Positions 48,897 through 57,624 of a stretch of DNA of 64,000 bases are shown here, in pieces (positions within the stretch are counted from its first letter, which is position 1; each line of letters begins with the position of its first letter). This DNA is from Chloracidobacterium sp. Lineage in GTDB: Bacteria; Acidobacteriota; Blastocatellia; Pyrinomonadales; Pyrinomonadaceae. The stretch covers positions 1-64,000 of the forward strand of contig JADJRV010000008.1 in the NCBI GenBank assembly GCA_016712045.1, given 5' to 3'. Below the pieces are notes generated by a model, which made no database searches, had not been told where the DNA came from, and was given only the letters and a program-made list of their open reading frames with translations. Position numbers and translations under genes: made by a program.

Positions 48897-49796
48897 ATGG
48901 CTAAAAAGACTCAGCAAAAACGAGATCTGCCCGGATTTGTAATTATCACGGGCCTCAGCGGGTCGGGCATGAGTTCGGCGACGGACTCGCTCGAGGACCT
49001 CGGGTATTTTTGCGTCGATAATTTGCCGTTAACGATGCTCTCGACTTTTGGTCGGCTGCTGGTCCCCGCTGATCGGCGAAATCCATCGATCGAGAAAGCG
49101 GCTCTCGTCATCAACATTCGGGAACGCCAGTTTTTATCGGAATTTCCCGGGTGAATTAAAAAAACTCGCGAAAGAAAAATCTCGCTCCTTTTGTCGTATT
49201 CTTTGAGGCTTCGGATGATGTTTTGCAACGTCGATTTTCGGAAACGCGACGCCCGCATCCGGCGGACCAGGGGAAAAGGCCTACTTTCCGCAATCCGTGG
49301 TGAACGCAAAGCGTTGGCAGACATTCGCAAGCTTGCGGATCTCATCATCGACACATCCGAACACACCGTCCACACGCTGCGGCATCTGCTCGTGCAAAAA
49401 TTTAGCGGTTTTGATGACGGCGTTCCGATCAAGGTCGAGGTTCAGAGTTTTGGGCATAAATACGGCAATCCGCGAACGGTGGATCTGATGTTCGACGTGC
49501 GACATTTGCCTAATCCGTATTTCCAAAAAGAGCTAAAACACCTGACGGGCGAGGATGCCGAGATAATAAGATATCTCGATAAGCAGCCAGAGGTCGCTGA
49601 GACAATTGCCAAATTTACCGATCTACTTCTATATCTGTTACCGCGATATCAGCGAGAAGGTAAATCATATGTGACGATCGGCATTGGCTGTACGGGCGGG
49701 CGGCACCGCTCGGTAATGGTGGCGAACAGCCTGCACAAAGCTTTGAAAGATGCAGGGTTTGATGCGACATCGAGTCACCGCGATATACAAAAGTAA
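48897..49796 (+). CDS. rapZ: RapZ/YvcJ-family nucleotide-binding protein (several frameshifts)
   Basis: The N-terminal P-loop reads GLSGSGMSSATDSLEDLGYF, with CVDNLP following. The C-terminal RapZ domain is clear: FGHKYGNP, DVRHLPNPYF, YQREGKSYVTIGIGCTGG and RHRSV. About three one-base errors between 49150 and 49285 break the middle (ELKKL..., VVFFEASDDVLQRRFSETRR, GKGLLSAIRGER). All lie in A- or G-runs. The P-loop lysine is replaced by methionine, so nucleotide binding may be altered. In E. coli RapZ is an RNA-binding adaptor for GlmZ decay; here the role is not proven. Restored length is about 300 aa. Confidence 0.9.
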
Positions 49797-49804
49797 AAGA
49801 GACT

Positions 49805-50239
49805 ATGAGTGACACAAAGAGAATAGGCGGCGTGATAATTTCGCACGGACAGCTTGCTAACGAGTTGGTCGGAGCGGCCGAAGCCGTTGTTGGCGATCTC
49901 GATCATATACGTGCGGTATCCATCGGTTGGCACGATGACGTTGAAATGGCTAAAGCCGAGATCGAACAGGCGATCAAAGAAGTTTCGGAGGGAATAGGTG
50001 TGCTGCTGCTGACGGATATGTTTGGCGGTACGCCGACAAATATCGCGGCGATGTTTCTCGACAGCAATGATGTCGAGATCGTCACGGGCGTTAATTTACC
50101 AATGGTCATTAAGTTCGCGTCAATTACACGCGAGACCACGCTGCATGACCTTGCTAAAGAGGTTGAGTCGCAGGGAAAGGATGCTATCTGCCGCGCAACG
50201 ACACTGCTTTTACCGCAAAAACTCAAAAAGGATGCTTGA
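49805..50239 (+). CDS. PTS EIIA component, mannose-family type
   Basis: 144 aa. IGGVIISHGQLANELVGAAE carries the phosphorylatable histidine (SHG). GVLLLTDMFGGTPTNIAAMF and VTGVNLPMVIKFASI are EIIA-Man hallmarks. No EIIB, EIIC or EIID is nearby, so this is a regulatory PTS, as in other rapZ-EIIA(Man)-HPr loci. It replaces the EIIA-Ntr (PtsN) of Proteobacteria in this position. It overlaps the HPr gene by 8 bp. Confidence 0.93.
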   Translation: MSDTKRIGGVIISHGQLANELVGAAEAVVGDLDHIRAVSIGWHDDVEMAKAEIEQAIKEVSEGIGVLLLTDMFGGTPTNIAAMFLDSNDVEIVTGVNLPMVIKFASITRETTLHDLAKEVESQGKDAICRATTLLLPQKLKKDA

Positions 50240-50504
50240 GGCGACGGTCCGAGTCACAAACACCCTCGGCCTCCATGCTCGCGCAGCCGCGCGGCTCGTG
50301 CGGCTTGCCGCAACATTCTCGAGCAGTGTGAAAATACGCCGCAAAGACAATGATTCTGAGGCAAATGCAAAAGACATTCTCAGCGTGCTGAGCATCGCAG
50401 CAAGCTTCGGCGTCGTATTACAGTTCATCGCCGACGGAGCAGACGAAAGTGATGCCATCGAACAGATCAAACAGCTCTTTGCCGATAATTTCGGTGAGGA
50501 TTAA
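50232..50504 (+). CDS. HPr-family phosphocarrier protein
   Basis: 90 aa. The active histidine is His15 in NTLGLHARAAARLV, followed by EANAKDILSVLSIAASFG. The position of the regulatory Ser46 of Gram-positive HPr is Asp48 here (AKDIL in place of LKSIM), which would mimic phosphoserine and exclude HPr-kinase control. The C-terminus is DAIEQIKQLF. It probably receives phosphate from an EI encoded elsewhere and passes it to the upstream EIIA. The two genes overlap by 8 bp. Confidence 0.92.
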   Translation: MLEATVRVTNTLGLHARAAARLVRLAATFSSSVKIRRKDNDSEANAKDILSVLSIAASFGVVLQFIADGADESDAIEQIKQLFADNFGED

Positions 50505-50533
50505 AGGCGGAAACACGACCGGTATGGGAGTCT

Positions 50534-50559
50534 GAACTAATGAACTGAGAACTCAACAA
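50534..50559. repeat. Degenerate heptamer-like repeat at the arginase start
   Basis: GAACTAAT, GAACTGA and GAACTCA occur in tandem (period 7-8) between the HPr and arginase genes, just where the arginase reading frame lacks a start codon. Confidence 0.5.
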
Positions 50560-51485
50560 CCTCGAAAGTAGGTATTTTAGGCGTCCCTCTCGGATTCGGC
50601 GCCGGACAGACAGGTAGTGAATTAGGCGTCAATGCGATGCGTCTCACGCGTTTTCGCGGCATGGGGCTGGCGGACCACATTCGTCATCTCGGCTACGAGA
50701 CAAATGATCACGGCGATACGTGGATCGTTCAACCTGCAAATCAATCTGACACCGGCAATCCAAAGCACCTCGCCGAAATGCTCGCGTCCAGTGCAAACAT
50801 TATTGAGAAAGTAACCGCGATGTTGGGTGACGACGAGTTTCCGATCATCCTCGGCGGCGACCACGCCATTGCGATACCGACATTTTCGGCGATCGCCAAT
50901 CATTACAAACAACAGGGCACTGAGATCGGCCTGATATGGTTTGACGCACACGCAGACATCAACACGCCCGAAACATCGCCGTCGGGCAACATCCACGGCA
51001 TGCCTTTGGCGACGATACTCGGCCACGGCAACGCTGAACTCGTAAATCTGTGCGGTTATTCTCCAAAGCTCGACCCTAAATACTTCGCCCACCTCGGAGC
51101 CCGCGATCTGGACGACGGCGAAAGGAGTCAAATCCACAAACTCGGGCTACGCAACAATTTCTTCACAATGAGCGACATCGACCGTCGCGGTATGGCCGCT
51201 TGTGTCGAAGACGCTTTGGCGATCGCATCTAAGGCTCCCGGCGGTTATGCCGTTACATTTGATATCGACGGCATCGACCCGCGTTTCGCACCCGGCTCCG
51301 GCACGCTGGTCCGCGGCGGCACGACCTATCGCGAAGCCCATCTCGCCCTCGAGATCATCGCCGCCCACGGCGGAATGCGTTCATTCGAGATCGTCGAGGT
51401 CAATCCCTTCTTGGATCAAAGCAACATCACGGTTGAACTCGCCTGCGAACTGATCCTGTCGGCATTGGGTAAGACAATATTATGA
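50540..51485 (+). CDS. rocF: Arginase (ureohydrolase family; start unresolved)
   Basis: Manganese-binding motifs GGDHAIAIPTF, WFDAHADINTPE and FDIDGIDP are complete, and SGNIHGMPLATILG is the arginase-specific segment. The N-terminal VGILGVPLGFGAGQTGSELG is encoded from 50568, but the frame has no ATG, GTG or TTG there and opens after a TGA at 50541. The ATG at 50540 is in another frame, so one indel or a start-region change is implied. A GAACT-rich repeat covers this point. It predicts arginine to ornithine plus urea; agmatinase is less likely. It overlaps ddl by 4 bp. Confidence 0.88.
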
Positions 51486-52555
51486 AAACACGCGTTGGAG
51501 TTATTTTTGGCGGCAGGTCGGGCGAGCATGAGATCTCTTGTCGGTCGGCTAAGACCGTTATTGAGCAGGCTGACCCGGAAAAGTACGAGATCGTGCCGAT
51601 CGCGATCACAAATGACGGCGTGTGGCTCGACGCTGAGAAGTCGCGGCAGTTTTATGAGAACGGAGGCGAGCTTCAGCCGAAAGAACACAAGGAACTCCTT
51701 TTCCCTGTCTCCCGACTCCTGTCTCCCGATTCGATCGATGTTATCTTTCCCGTACTTCACGGCACATACGGCGAGGACGGCACCATTCAAGGATTGTTTG
51801 AGATGGCGGATCTGCCGTATGTCGGCTGCGGTGTGCTGGCAAGTTCAACGGGGATGGATAAGGCGTTTATGAAGACCCTGTTTCTCAACGCGGGGCTGCC
51901 TATTTGTAATTACGTCTGGTTCCTGCGTGACGAGTGGGAACGCAACCGTGAAACGACGCTGACGCAGGTCGCCGACAAGCTCGGCTTTCCGTGCTTTGTA
52001 AAACCTGCAAATCTCGGTTCGTCTGTCGGCGTTTCAAAGGCGGTGGACATGGAATCCCTCGCCAACGCGATCGCTCTCGCCGCCGAATACGACCGCAAGA
52101 TCATTGTCGAAGAAGGCCTCGAGATGCGTGAGATCGAATGCGCCGTGATGGGCAACGACCAGCCCGAAGCCAGCCTTCCCGGCGAATACCTGATTCGTGA
52201 CAGTTCAAAGGCATTTCTCGATTACACCGAAAAATACTCCGGCACCGGCAATAATGAATTTGTGGTCCCGGCACCGGTCTCGGACGAGCTTTCCAACAAG
52301 ATCCGCCAGATGGGCGTCACCGCATTCAAATCCATCGACGGCTCCGGCCTCGCGCGTGTCGATTTTTTCCTACGCAGCGATAACGGTGCTTTGCTCGTAA
52401 ATGAGATCAACACTATGCCCGGCCTCACCGACGCCTCAGGCTTCCCAAAAATGTGGGCAGGAACCGGAAAGCCGTTCCCTCAGGTGATCGATGAATTAAT
52501 TCAATTGGCTATTGAACGTCACGAAGACAAGAAAAAGAATAAAACGAGTAAATAG
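51482..52555 (+). CDS. ddl: D-alanine--D-alanine ligase
   Basis: 357 aa. VGVIFGGRSGEHEISC at the N-terminus, VFPVLHGTYGEDGTIQGLFE, CGVLASSTGMDKAFMK, ATP-grasp motifs FVKPANLGSSVGVSK and ARVDFFL, and NEINTMPGLTDASGFPKMW near the C-terminus. It makes the D-Ala-D-Ala dipeptide for peptidoglycan. It overlaps the arginase stop by 4 bp (ATGA). Residues PVSRLLSPDS (about 75-84) are encoded by a 28-bp heptamer array absent from typical family members. This lies in a surface loop position and the frame stays open. Confidence 0.95.
   Translation: MKTRVGVIFGGRSGEHEISCRSAKTVIEQADPEKYEIVPIAITNDGVWLDAEKSRQFYENGGELQPKEHKELLFPVSRLLSPDSIDVIFPVLHGTYGEDGTIQGLFEMADLPYVGCGVLASSTGMDKAFMKTLFLNAGLPICNYVWFLRDEWERNRETTLTQVADKLGFPCFVKPANLGSSVGVSKAVDMESLANAIALAAEYDRKIIVEEGLEMREIECAVMGNDQPEASLPGEYLIRDSSKAFLDYTEKYSGTGNNEFVVPAPVSDELSNKIRQMGVTAFKSIDGSGLARVDFFLRSDNGALLVNEINTMPGLTDASGFPKMWAGTGKPFPQVIDELIQLAIERHEDKKKNKTSK
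51703..51730 (+). repeat. Heptamer repeat inside ddl (CCTGTCT/CCCGACT type)
   Basis: Units CCCTGTC, TCCCGAC, TCCTGTC and TCCCGAT in tandem, within the coding sequence and translated as PVSRLLSPDS. Confidence 0.85.
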
Positions 52556-52558
52556 CGG

Positions 52559-53465
52559 CTATTTCTTTGGCGCGTTATAGCCCTTACGCGTGCGGATAGT
52601 TAAATTTGGACGGGAAACGCGTAGCTCGATGGCTCGCCATTTGCCGTCCTTTTTTATGTTGGTTGGTGAATACGCGATCGTGTATTGCTCACCGAGCTCG
52701 GCAACGATCCGCTTTGAAAGCATCCCGCATTGCAACGCCGCCGGGCGTTGCGACATATCGACCGCCGGTTTTTTCAGAAAATTTTGTAAGAGCTCCTTTA
52801 TTTCCGGCCTTTTCTTCTGGCTTGAGTTCGGGCGAAGACATATCGACAGTGTAGATAGTTGCGTTTATCGAGAGGGCCGCTTTCAGTGCCTTTTCAGCAC
52901 TATTTTTACTGCTCGAATCAGCACCATCGGAAAGTACTATGATTGCTCGGCGCTTTTCCGGTCGTTTTGAAAGGACTTCGGCCGCTTTGTAGATCGCGTC
53001 GTTTAATGCCGTCATTCCATTCGCTTTTAGATCGTACACCTGCTCGCGCATGTCATGGCTATTCGAAAAATCTTGCACCAGCTCGACCTTCGAATCAAAA
53101 TTATAGATCGCGGTCGAATCTCCTCTACGCAGACCATCTAAAAACTGAATAGCTGCAGAACGAGCGAGTGAAACTCGCTCTTCCATACTGCCCGAAGTAT
53201 CAAGTAATATCACCGCAGCAAACGGTGTTTCCTCGGTTTCAAAGGTCACGATCTGCTGCTCGATGCCATCTTCAAAGACACGGAACTGTTTCTGGGTAAG
53301 CCCGCTCACAGCTTTTCCCGACGAGTCGGTGATCGCGGCGTTCATTACAACGATAGACGAATCGACAATGATGACATCTTCGTCCCTTTGAGCAAGTAAA
53401 TATGTAGGAAAAATAAGTAGAGAGGATATGGCAGCGAAATAAAACAGCTTAGTCATATACCGCAA
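52559..53465 (-). CDS. Secreted VWFA-domain protein (Acidobacteria-type; one frameshift)
   Basis: The restored product is about 302 aa. A signal peptide (LFYFAAISSLLIFPTYLLA) precedes the short N-terminal domain of this group (AAITDSSGKAVSGLTQKQFR, VFEDGIEQQI) and a VWA domain with MIDAS motif LLDTSGSME and DGADSSSKN. It ends YTIAYSPTNIKKDGKWRAIE and RKGYNAPKK. One extra A near 52735 splits the gene at AFK/RIVAEL. Such proteins are frequent in Acidobacteriota secretomes; ligand unknown. It is convergent with ddl, with only 3 nt between stop codons and no terminator. Confidence 0.85.
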
Positions 53466-53474
53466 ACGAGTGGA

Positions 53475-54020
53475 CTAGTGTCGGAAACGCAGGAATTTCG
53501 TTATCCGCAGTAACGAATTTGATGTAGTGATCGCCGCTGCAGAGATCGTAAATCGTGTTGTCTTTTTCAATTCATCAAGCAATGAAGTCGAACGCAACTT
53601 GAGCGAGTCGATCGCTTCAGCAATAAATCCTTTGCTGACCGGCTGAATGCTCTCCGAGTTAACGGCCTCATCGTCATCATCGCCGCCAAGTTCATCGCGG
53701 ATCTTTTTTACTAGCTTTTCAACACGGTCGAGTTTAGCAATGTCTTTATCGGTTAGAGTACCTTTTTCGACGTAAGATGTTTCAAGCTCAGTAGAAAGTT
53801 TTACGGCTTCTTCGCCGCGGGCTACCATCTCGTCGTGATCTTTCTTATCCTTTTCGATCTGCATCTGGATAAGTTTTTCCTTTATATTCTTAGGTCGCTC
53901 GTCTTTTTCCGGACCATCAAAGATAGAGGTACGGTTATCGACGTTGAACTGTGAATGACCGACGCCGCAAAAGCTCGCAACCGCAATAATGATCAGAATT
54001 GTTCGAAATGTCATCGACAT
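53475..54020 (-). CDS. Secreted protein of unknown function
   Basis: 181 aa. A signal peptide (MTFRTILIIIAVASFCGVGHS) precedes a highly charged, probably helical region (NIKEKLIQMQIEKDKKDHDE, KLDRVEKLVKKIRDELGGDD) and a C-terminus rich in Ser/Thr/Leu. It may form a coiled coil. It starts 9 nt upstream of the VWFA gene and follows another secreted-protein gene, so the three are probably one operon. No family is recognised. Confidence 0.6.
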   Translation of the reverse strand: MSMTFRTILIIIAVASFCGVGHSQFNVDNRTSIFDGPEKDERPKNIKEKLIQMQIEKDKKDHDEMVARGEEAVKLSTELETSYVEKGTLTDKDIAKLDRVEKLVKKIRDELGGDDDDEAVNSESIQPVSKGFIAEAIDSLKLRSTSLLDELKKTTRFTISAAAITTSNSLLRITKFLRFRH

Positions 54021-54038
54021 ATCAACTCAATAATAAAG

Positions 54039-54659
54039 TTAGTTGTCAGTATCTTGAACAGGATTAGGAGAATTGCCGGTTACAGCCTCGACCAATTTAG
54101 CCAAAAACTCATCTTCGGCCACGCCTGAGCTACGAACCGTCACCCATTCGGACATCAAACCGTTACCCGCCCGACCCTCGACCTTAGCATTTACAGATAC
54201 ATTATTTTGTACGCCGTCAATAGACTGCACCTCGATCGTCAGAGTATATTGGCCACGCATCCACGCAGAATCATTGGACTCAAGAATAGCGTACCTGGTC
54301 AATTCGTTTTGGGTGATAACTGACCCTTTAGCAAAGACAAACGGCTGCGTGATAATGATGCCGTCCTTTAATCTAGACGAAGCCTCGTCAACAACGATCT
54401 TTTGCTCGCGTAAAGTATCAATTATCGATTCGATCAAAACATCCCGGCGAGCAGCAAGTCTGTAGGGATTAGCAAGACGTTGACGAGTCTTCGTCTTTCC
54501 CTTGCCCCAATCAAATGATCGCGTCGCATCGTTTGGCCGCGATGTGACCTTGTTTCCGCTGTCTTTGATCGTCTGCGTTTGGGTGTCGACGCCCTTTTGG
54601 GCGAAAGCTGAGGTGCCCGAAATCACGATAAAAATAATTGCTAGTAGAGAGGTTTTCAT
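54039..54659 (-). CDS. Secreted protein of unknown function
   Basis: The start at 54659 gives a clear signal peptide (MKTSLLAIIFIVISGTSAFA); an upstream in-frame ATG at 54707 does not. 206 aa with LAARRDVLIESIIDTLREQK, GIIITQPFVFAKGSVITQNE and YTLTIEVQSIDG, suggesting an alpha/beta fold with a beta-sheet C-terminus like small lipoprotein-type envelope proteins. First gene of the three-gene unit ending with the VWFA protein. Confidence 0.6.
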   Translation of the reverse strand: MKTSLLAIIFIVISGTSAFAQKGVDTQTQTIKDSGNKVTSRPNDATRSFDWGKGKTKTRQRLANPYRLAARRDVLIESIIDTLREQKIVVDEASSRLKDGIIITQPFVFAKGSVITQNELTRYAILESNDSAWMRGQYTLTIEVQSIDGVQNNVSVNAKVEGRAGNGLMSEWVTVRSSGVAEDEFLAKLVEAVTGNSPNPVQDTDN

Positions 54660-54764
54660 AACTGCAGACCAAGGACTTGCGAAATGCCTAAATAAAATAT
54701 AACGCAAAGCGAGGGCTTTTGAAAGATTTGATGTGTACGCAGCGATTTAAGTTGTAAATTACTG

Positions 54765-55523
54765 CTAATTCGATTGGTTTTGACGCTCCCAGAGGAGCAG
54801 ATGTTTGAGAAAAACATTGTAAGCCGCGAAATAAGATATGACGAGTCCCGCAAAACCATCGAGAAAGCCCGCTTTGATCAAATAGGTTTGTAGAAATGTA
54901 ACTACGGGAGACACAGCGATCTTTATTGGCGAAGTGCGTGTGCCGCGACCAAACATTGCCTCAGCTGAAAGCGGGGCATACCGTGTATTGATCATTGCAG
55001 CGTGCTGTTTGACGCTATCGATGCTGAAATGAAGGATATCGCCCGTCAATTTCGAAGTTGTAGCCTCGGGATCCATCTCGATCGATTCGTGGATCGCAAC
55101 ATCTTTCCAACGCCCTTTTCTACGATCAAAAAAACGGAGCTGCCAGTCGGGATACCACCCGCTGTGGCGGATCTCGCGTCCAAGATAGGTCGATAATCGG
55201 GGAATGCGGTAACCGTCAGCAGCAAAATTGGAATCACGGATCTTGATTATTTCGTTCTGCAATTTTTCAGAAACTCGTTCATCAGCGTCGAGGCTGAAGA
55301 TGTGATTGTGCGACGCCTGATCGGTCGCATACTGTTTCTGAGCGGCAAACCCACGCCATTTCTCAACAATTACACGTGCTCCGAGATCTCTAGCTATCTC
55401 AGTTGTATGATCCGTACTTTCTGAATCGACAACGAGTACCTCATCAGCCCACGCCACCGAGCGGATCGCGTCGGCGATCTTTGCTTCTTCGTTGAAAGTT
55501 ATAATTACAGCTGAGATCTTCAC
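54765..55523 (-). CDS. Family 2 glycosyltransferase (WaaE/KdtX-like)
   Basis: 252 aa. KISAVIITFNEEAKIADAIR and WADEVLVVDSESTDHTTEIA form the GT-A nucleotide-sugar domain. FSLDADERVS has the DxD motif; SWYPDWQLRFFDRR-like text (GWYPDWQLRFFDRRKG) and DVAIHESIEM are typical of the WaaE-like group that adds sugars to LPS core. C-terminal helices end at FLKHLLLWERQNQ. Donor sugar unknown. It is separated from tolC by a strong terminator. Confidence 0.85.
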   Translation of the reverse strand: MKISAVIITFNEEAKIADAIRSVAWADEVLVVDSESTDHTTEIARDLGARVIVEKWRGFAAQKQYATDQASHNHIFSLDADERVSEKLQNEIIKIRDSNFAADGYRIPRLSTYLGREIRHSGWYPDWQLRFFDRRKGRWKDVAIHESIEMDPEATTSKLTGDILHFSIDSVKQHAAMINTRYAPLSAEAMFGRGTRTSPIKIAVSPVVTFLQTYLIKAGFLDGFAGLVISYFAAYNVFLKHLLLWERQNQSN

Positions 55524-55557
55524 GTCTAGGATTTTCGCAGACTTAGCGGAAAACTAA

Positions 55558-55579
55558 AAGTGCCGCATAAGCGGCACTT
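55558..55579 (-). terminator. Intrinsic terminator of the tolC-like gene
   Basis: Perfect 9-bp stem AAGTGCCGC / GCGGCACTT with a 4-nt loop, 25 nt past the tolC-like stop. On the minus strand it is followed by TTTTAGTTTT. Confidence 0.88.
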
Positions 55580-55604
55580 AAGAAACTCTAACCTATTTGG
55601 CTAT

Positions 55605-57418
55605 CTATTTTATCACGACCGGTGATTCAATATTTATGTTATTGGCCCTGAACGCCGTTGAGGTTACTCGCTGGAGGTCAGCGATCGCCTTATTATAGTC
55701 CGTCTCGGCACGAATTTCCGAATTACGGGCATTAGTCAAAGCGTTCTCACGTTGAAAAAGCAGAAACGTCGTCGAGCGGCCGGCGTCGTAGAGTTTACGT
55801 TCGCCGTCAAGCTGTATCTCAGCACTTTCGCGGGCACGACGTGCGGTTAGCACACGCTGACGCGATGTTTCAACTGACTGTACGGCATTGCGGACCTCAA
55901 CGATTACGGTCTGTTCCTGCCCACGCAACTGAGCATCAAGCTGCTGTTGCTGAATCTGAGCTCCGTCAAGATTAGCCTTAGCCGTTCGATTACGAAGCGG
56001 GAACGAGATCGTCGCGCCGATCGAAAAGTTCGGCGCATCGCTGCGAAACATGTTTGCCATCGAGCGGTTAAAGCCACCGTAGAGATACGACGGCGAAGCC
56101 GGGATAATAACCGTCGGATTAACAAGCAAAGGTAGAGCCGGTAATACCGACGTTCTCGTAACATTTAGAGAGTTAAAAAGGAACAGATCTTGGGAGCTCG
56201 TCAGCAAGTTGGTGGTTGTAGCAGCGTTAGTGCCCCCGCTTGAAAGTCCATCGAGCGAAAACGTCGTGTTCAGATCGATCTGTGGTTTGGTCTGATTCTT
56301 GTAATATTTGATGTCCTCGGTATTGATCTCTTTCTGCAGTTTTAGACGACGAAGCTCAAAGCGATTATCCATCGCGTCTTTCATCGCGTCATCGAGATTG
56401 AGCGGGTCGAGATTAAATGCAGGTTTGTCGGTCGGGACAAATGTCTGCTGCCACTCGGGTGAGAGCGGGTCACGAAGAACAAGCTGTTTCAAGGTGTTTT
56501 CTGCGGTCGAGACTTGCTGTGTCGCAAGCAACAGATCGCCTTCGCGATTTGCAAGCTCTGTCTGGACCTCAGCCTTTTCAAGCGGGGCGGCCGCACCGGC
56601 CTCGATCTTTGCCTCGATCTGACGAAGGTTTTCCTTAGCGAGGTTTACGTTAGCAACCTGATTTTGTTGGTTGCGTAGTGCAAAAACAAAATCCCAATAG
56701 GCCCGTTGGACCGACGTTATCGTCGACGTAGCTTGTAATCTAAAATCCGAATCAGTCTGCTCCAGCCGCTTTTTGCGACCGTTATCGCAAGCCGTTTGCT
56801 GTCGATCCGAAAATTTCGTGCCAGCGGCTGAGTGTAGTTGACACCTAGGCTAGATGAAAAAATAGCACTATTTCCGCTCGTCACCGCACCGGAACTGACC
56901 TGTGCCTGTGCGAAGGCGTTTTCAGTGCGTTGATTATTGAAAAATACTTGATAATTTCCGCCTCCGCTCTGAATGAACTGGCCAAAATTGGAATTAACTC
57001 GGAAATCCTTTGTCGCCGCTGAACCTGTAGTTGAACTTCGCGAAAAGTTTGGGGAGAAAGTAAAAACAGGGTCGTACACACCGCTTACGCTTCTAACCTG
57101 AGTTTCTTGAAACCTGACGTCACCACGCGAAACCTCGATGTCATTATTGCTCTCAAGCGATCGACGTATAGCCTCACTAAGAGTGATCGGAATCGGTTGT
57201 CCTGTTTGTACGCCGACACGATTCAGGTTTGATGGCGTATATCCGGACGGTTTTGTTTCTGGTTCCGCCACCGTCGCGCTAGAAAAATAAATTGCTTTAG
57301 GAACATTGCTGGTATTCTTTGCGACCTGCGGATCCTGAGCAAAGGTATGCAACGAGAACGCAGACACTGCGAAAACAAGATTGAGAAAAAAAATAGTGCG
57401 AGATCGCCAAAGTTTCAT
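55605..57418 (-). CDS. TolC-family outer-membrane efflux channel (one frameshift)
   Basis: The restored protein is about 605 aa. A signal peptide (FFLNLVFAVSAFSLHTFA) precedes PITLSEAIRRSLESNNDIEV (first OEP repeat) and SSSLGVNYTQPL. The second repeat has NLDDAMKDAMDNRFELRRLK, FPLRNRTAKANLDGAQIQQQ, ARRARESAEIQLDGERKLYD and AGRSTTFLLFQREN. A missing A near 56777 (gcaaaaagcggc) breaks the frame at VAKKRLEQTD. It is a likely outer-membrane partner for the MacA/MacB-type exporter at 9.4-15 kb, since the two upstream regions share an element. Longer than E. coli TolC because of an N-terminal extension. Confidence 0.88.
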
Positions 57419-57478
57419 TATCTATAGCTCCGGAACGGACTAATTAATATTATGAATTACTGCTAAAAACTCAAACCG

Positions 57479-57510
57479 TTACTACGACACCAAATTTCCG
57501 TTTGTTTCAA
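57479..57510. promoter_or_regulatory. Operator-like element upstream of tolC (copy of the MacA-operon element)
   Basis: TTACTACGACAC followed by a 20-bp block ending GTTTCAA matches 15049-15080 at 27 of 32 positions, in the same orientation relative to its gene, 61-92 bp upstream of the start. The left half (TGTCGTA) of the inverted repeat is not present here. Confidence 0.5.
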
Positions 57511-57564
57511 CAATCTCACACGACCAGATATCTAAGGTCAAAACCGGATACTTTGAAATTTACT

Positions 57565-57594
57565 TTGGATTGCGGTATCTTCAAGTTTTAATAT
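57565..57594 (+). promoter_or_regulatory. Candidate sigma-70-type promoter for gap
   Basis: TTGGAT, an 18-nt spacer, then TAATAT at 57589-57594, 30 nt ahead of the gap ATG. GGAGG follows at 57606-57610. The spacing and -10 match are good; the -35 is weak. Confidence 0.4.
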
Positions 57595-57624
57595 ACGCAA
57601 TTTTTTGGAGGATCCTAAATATAA

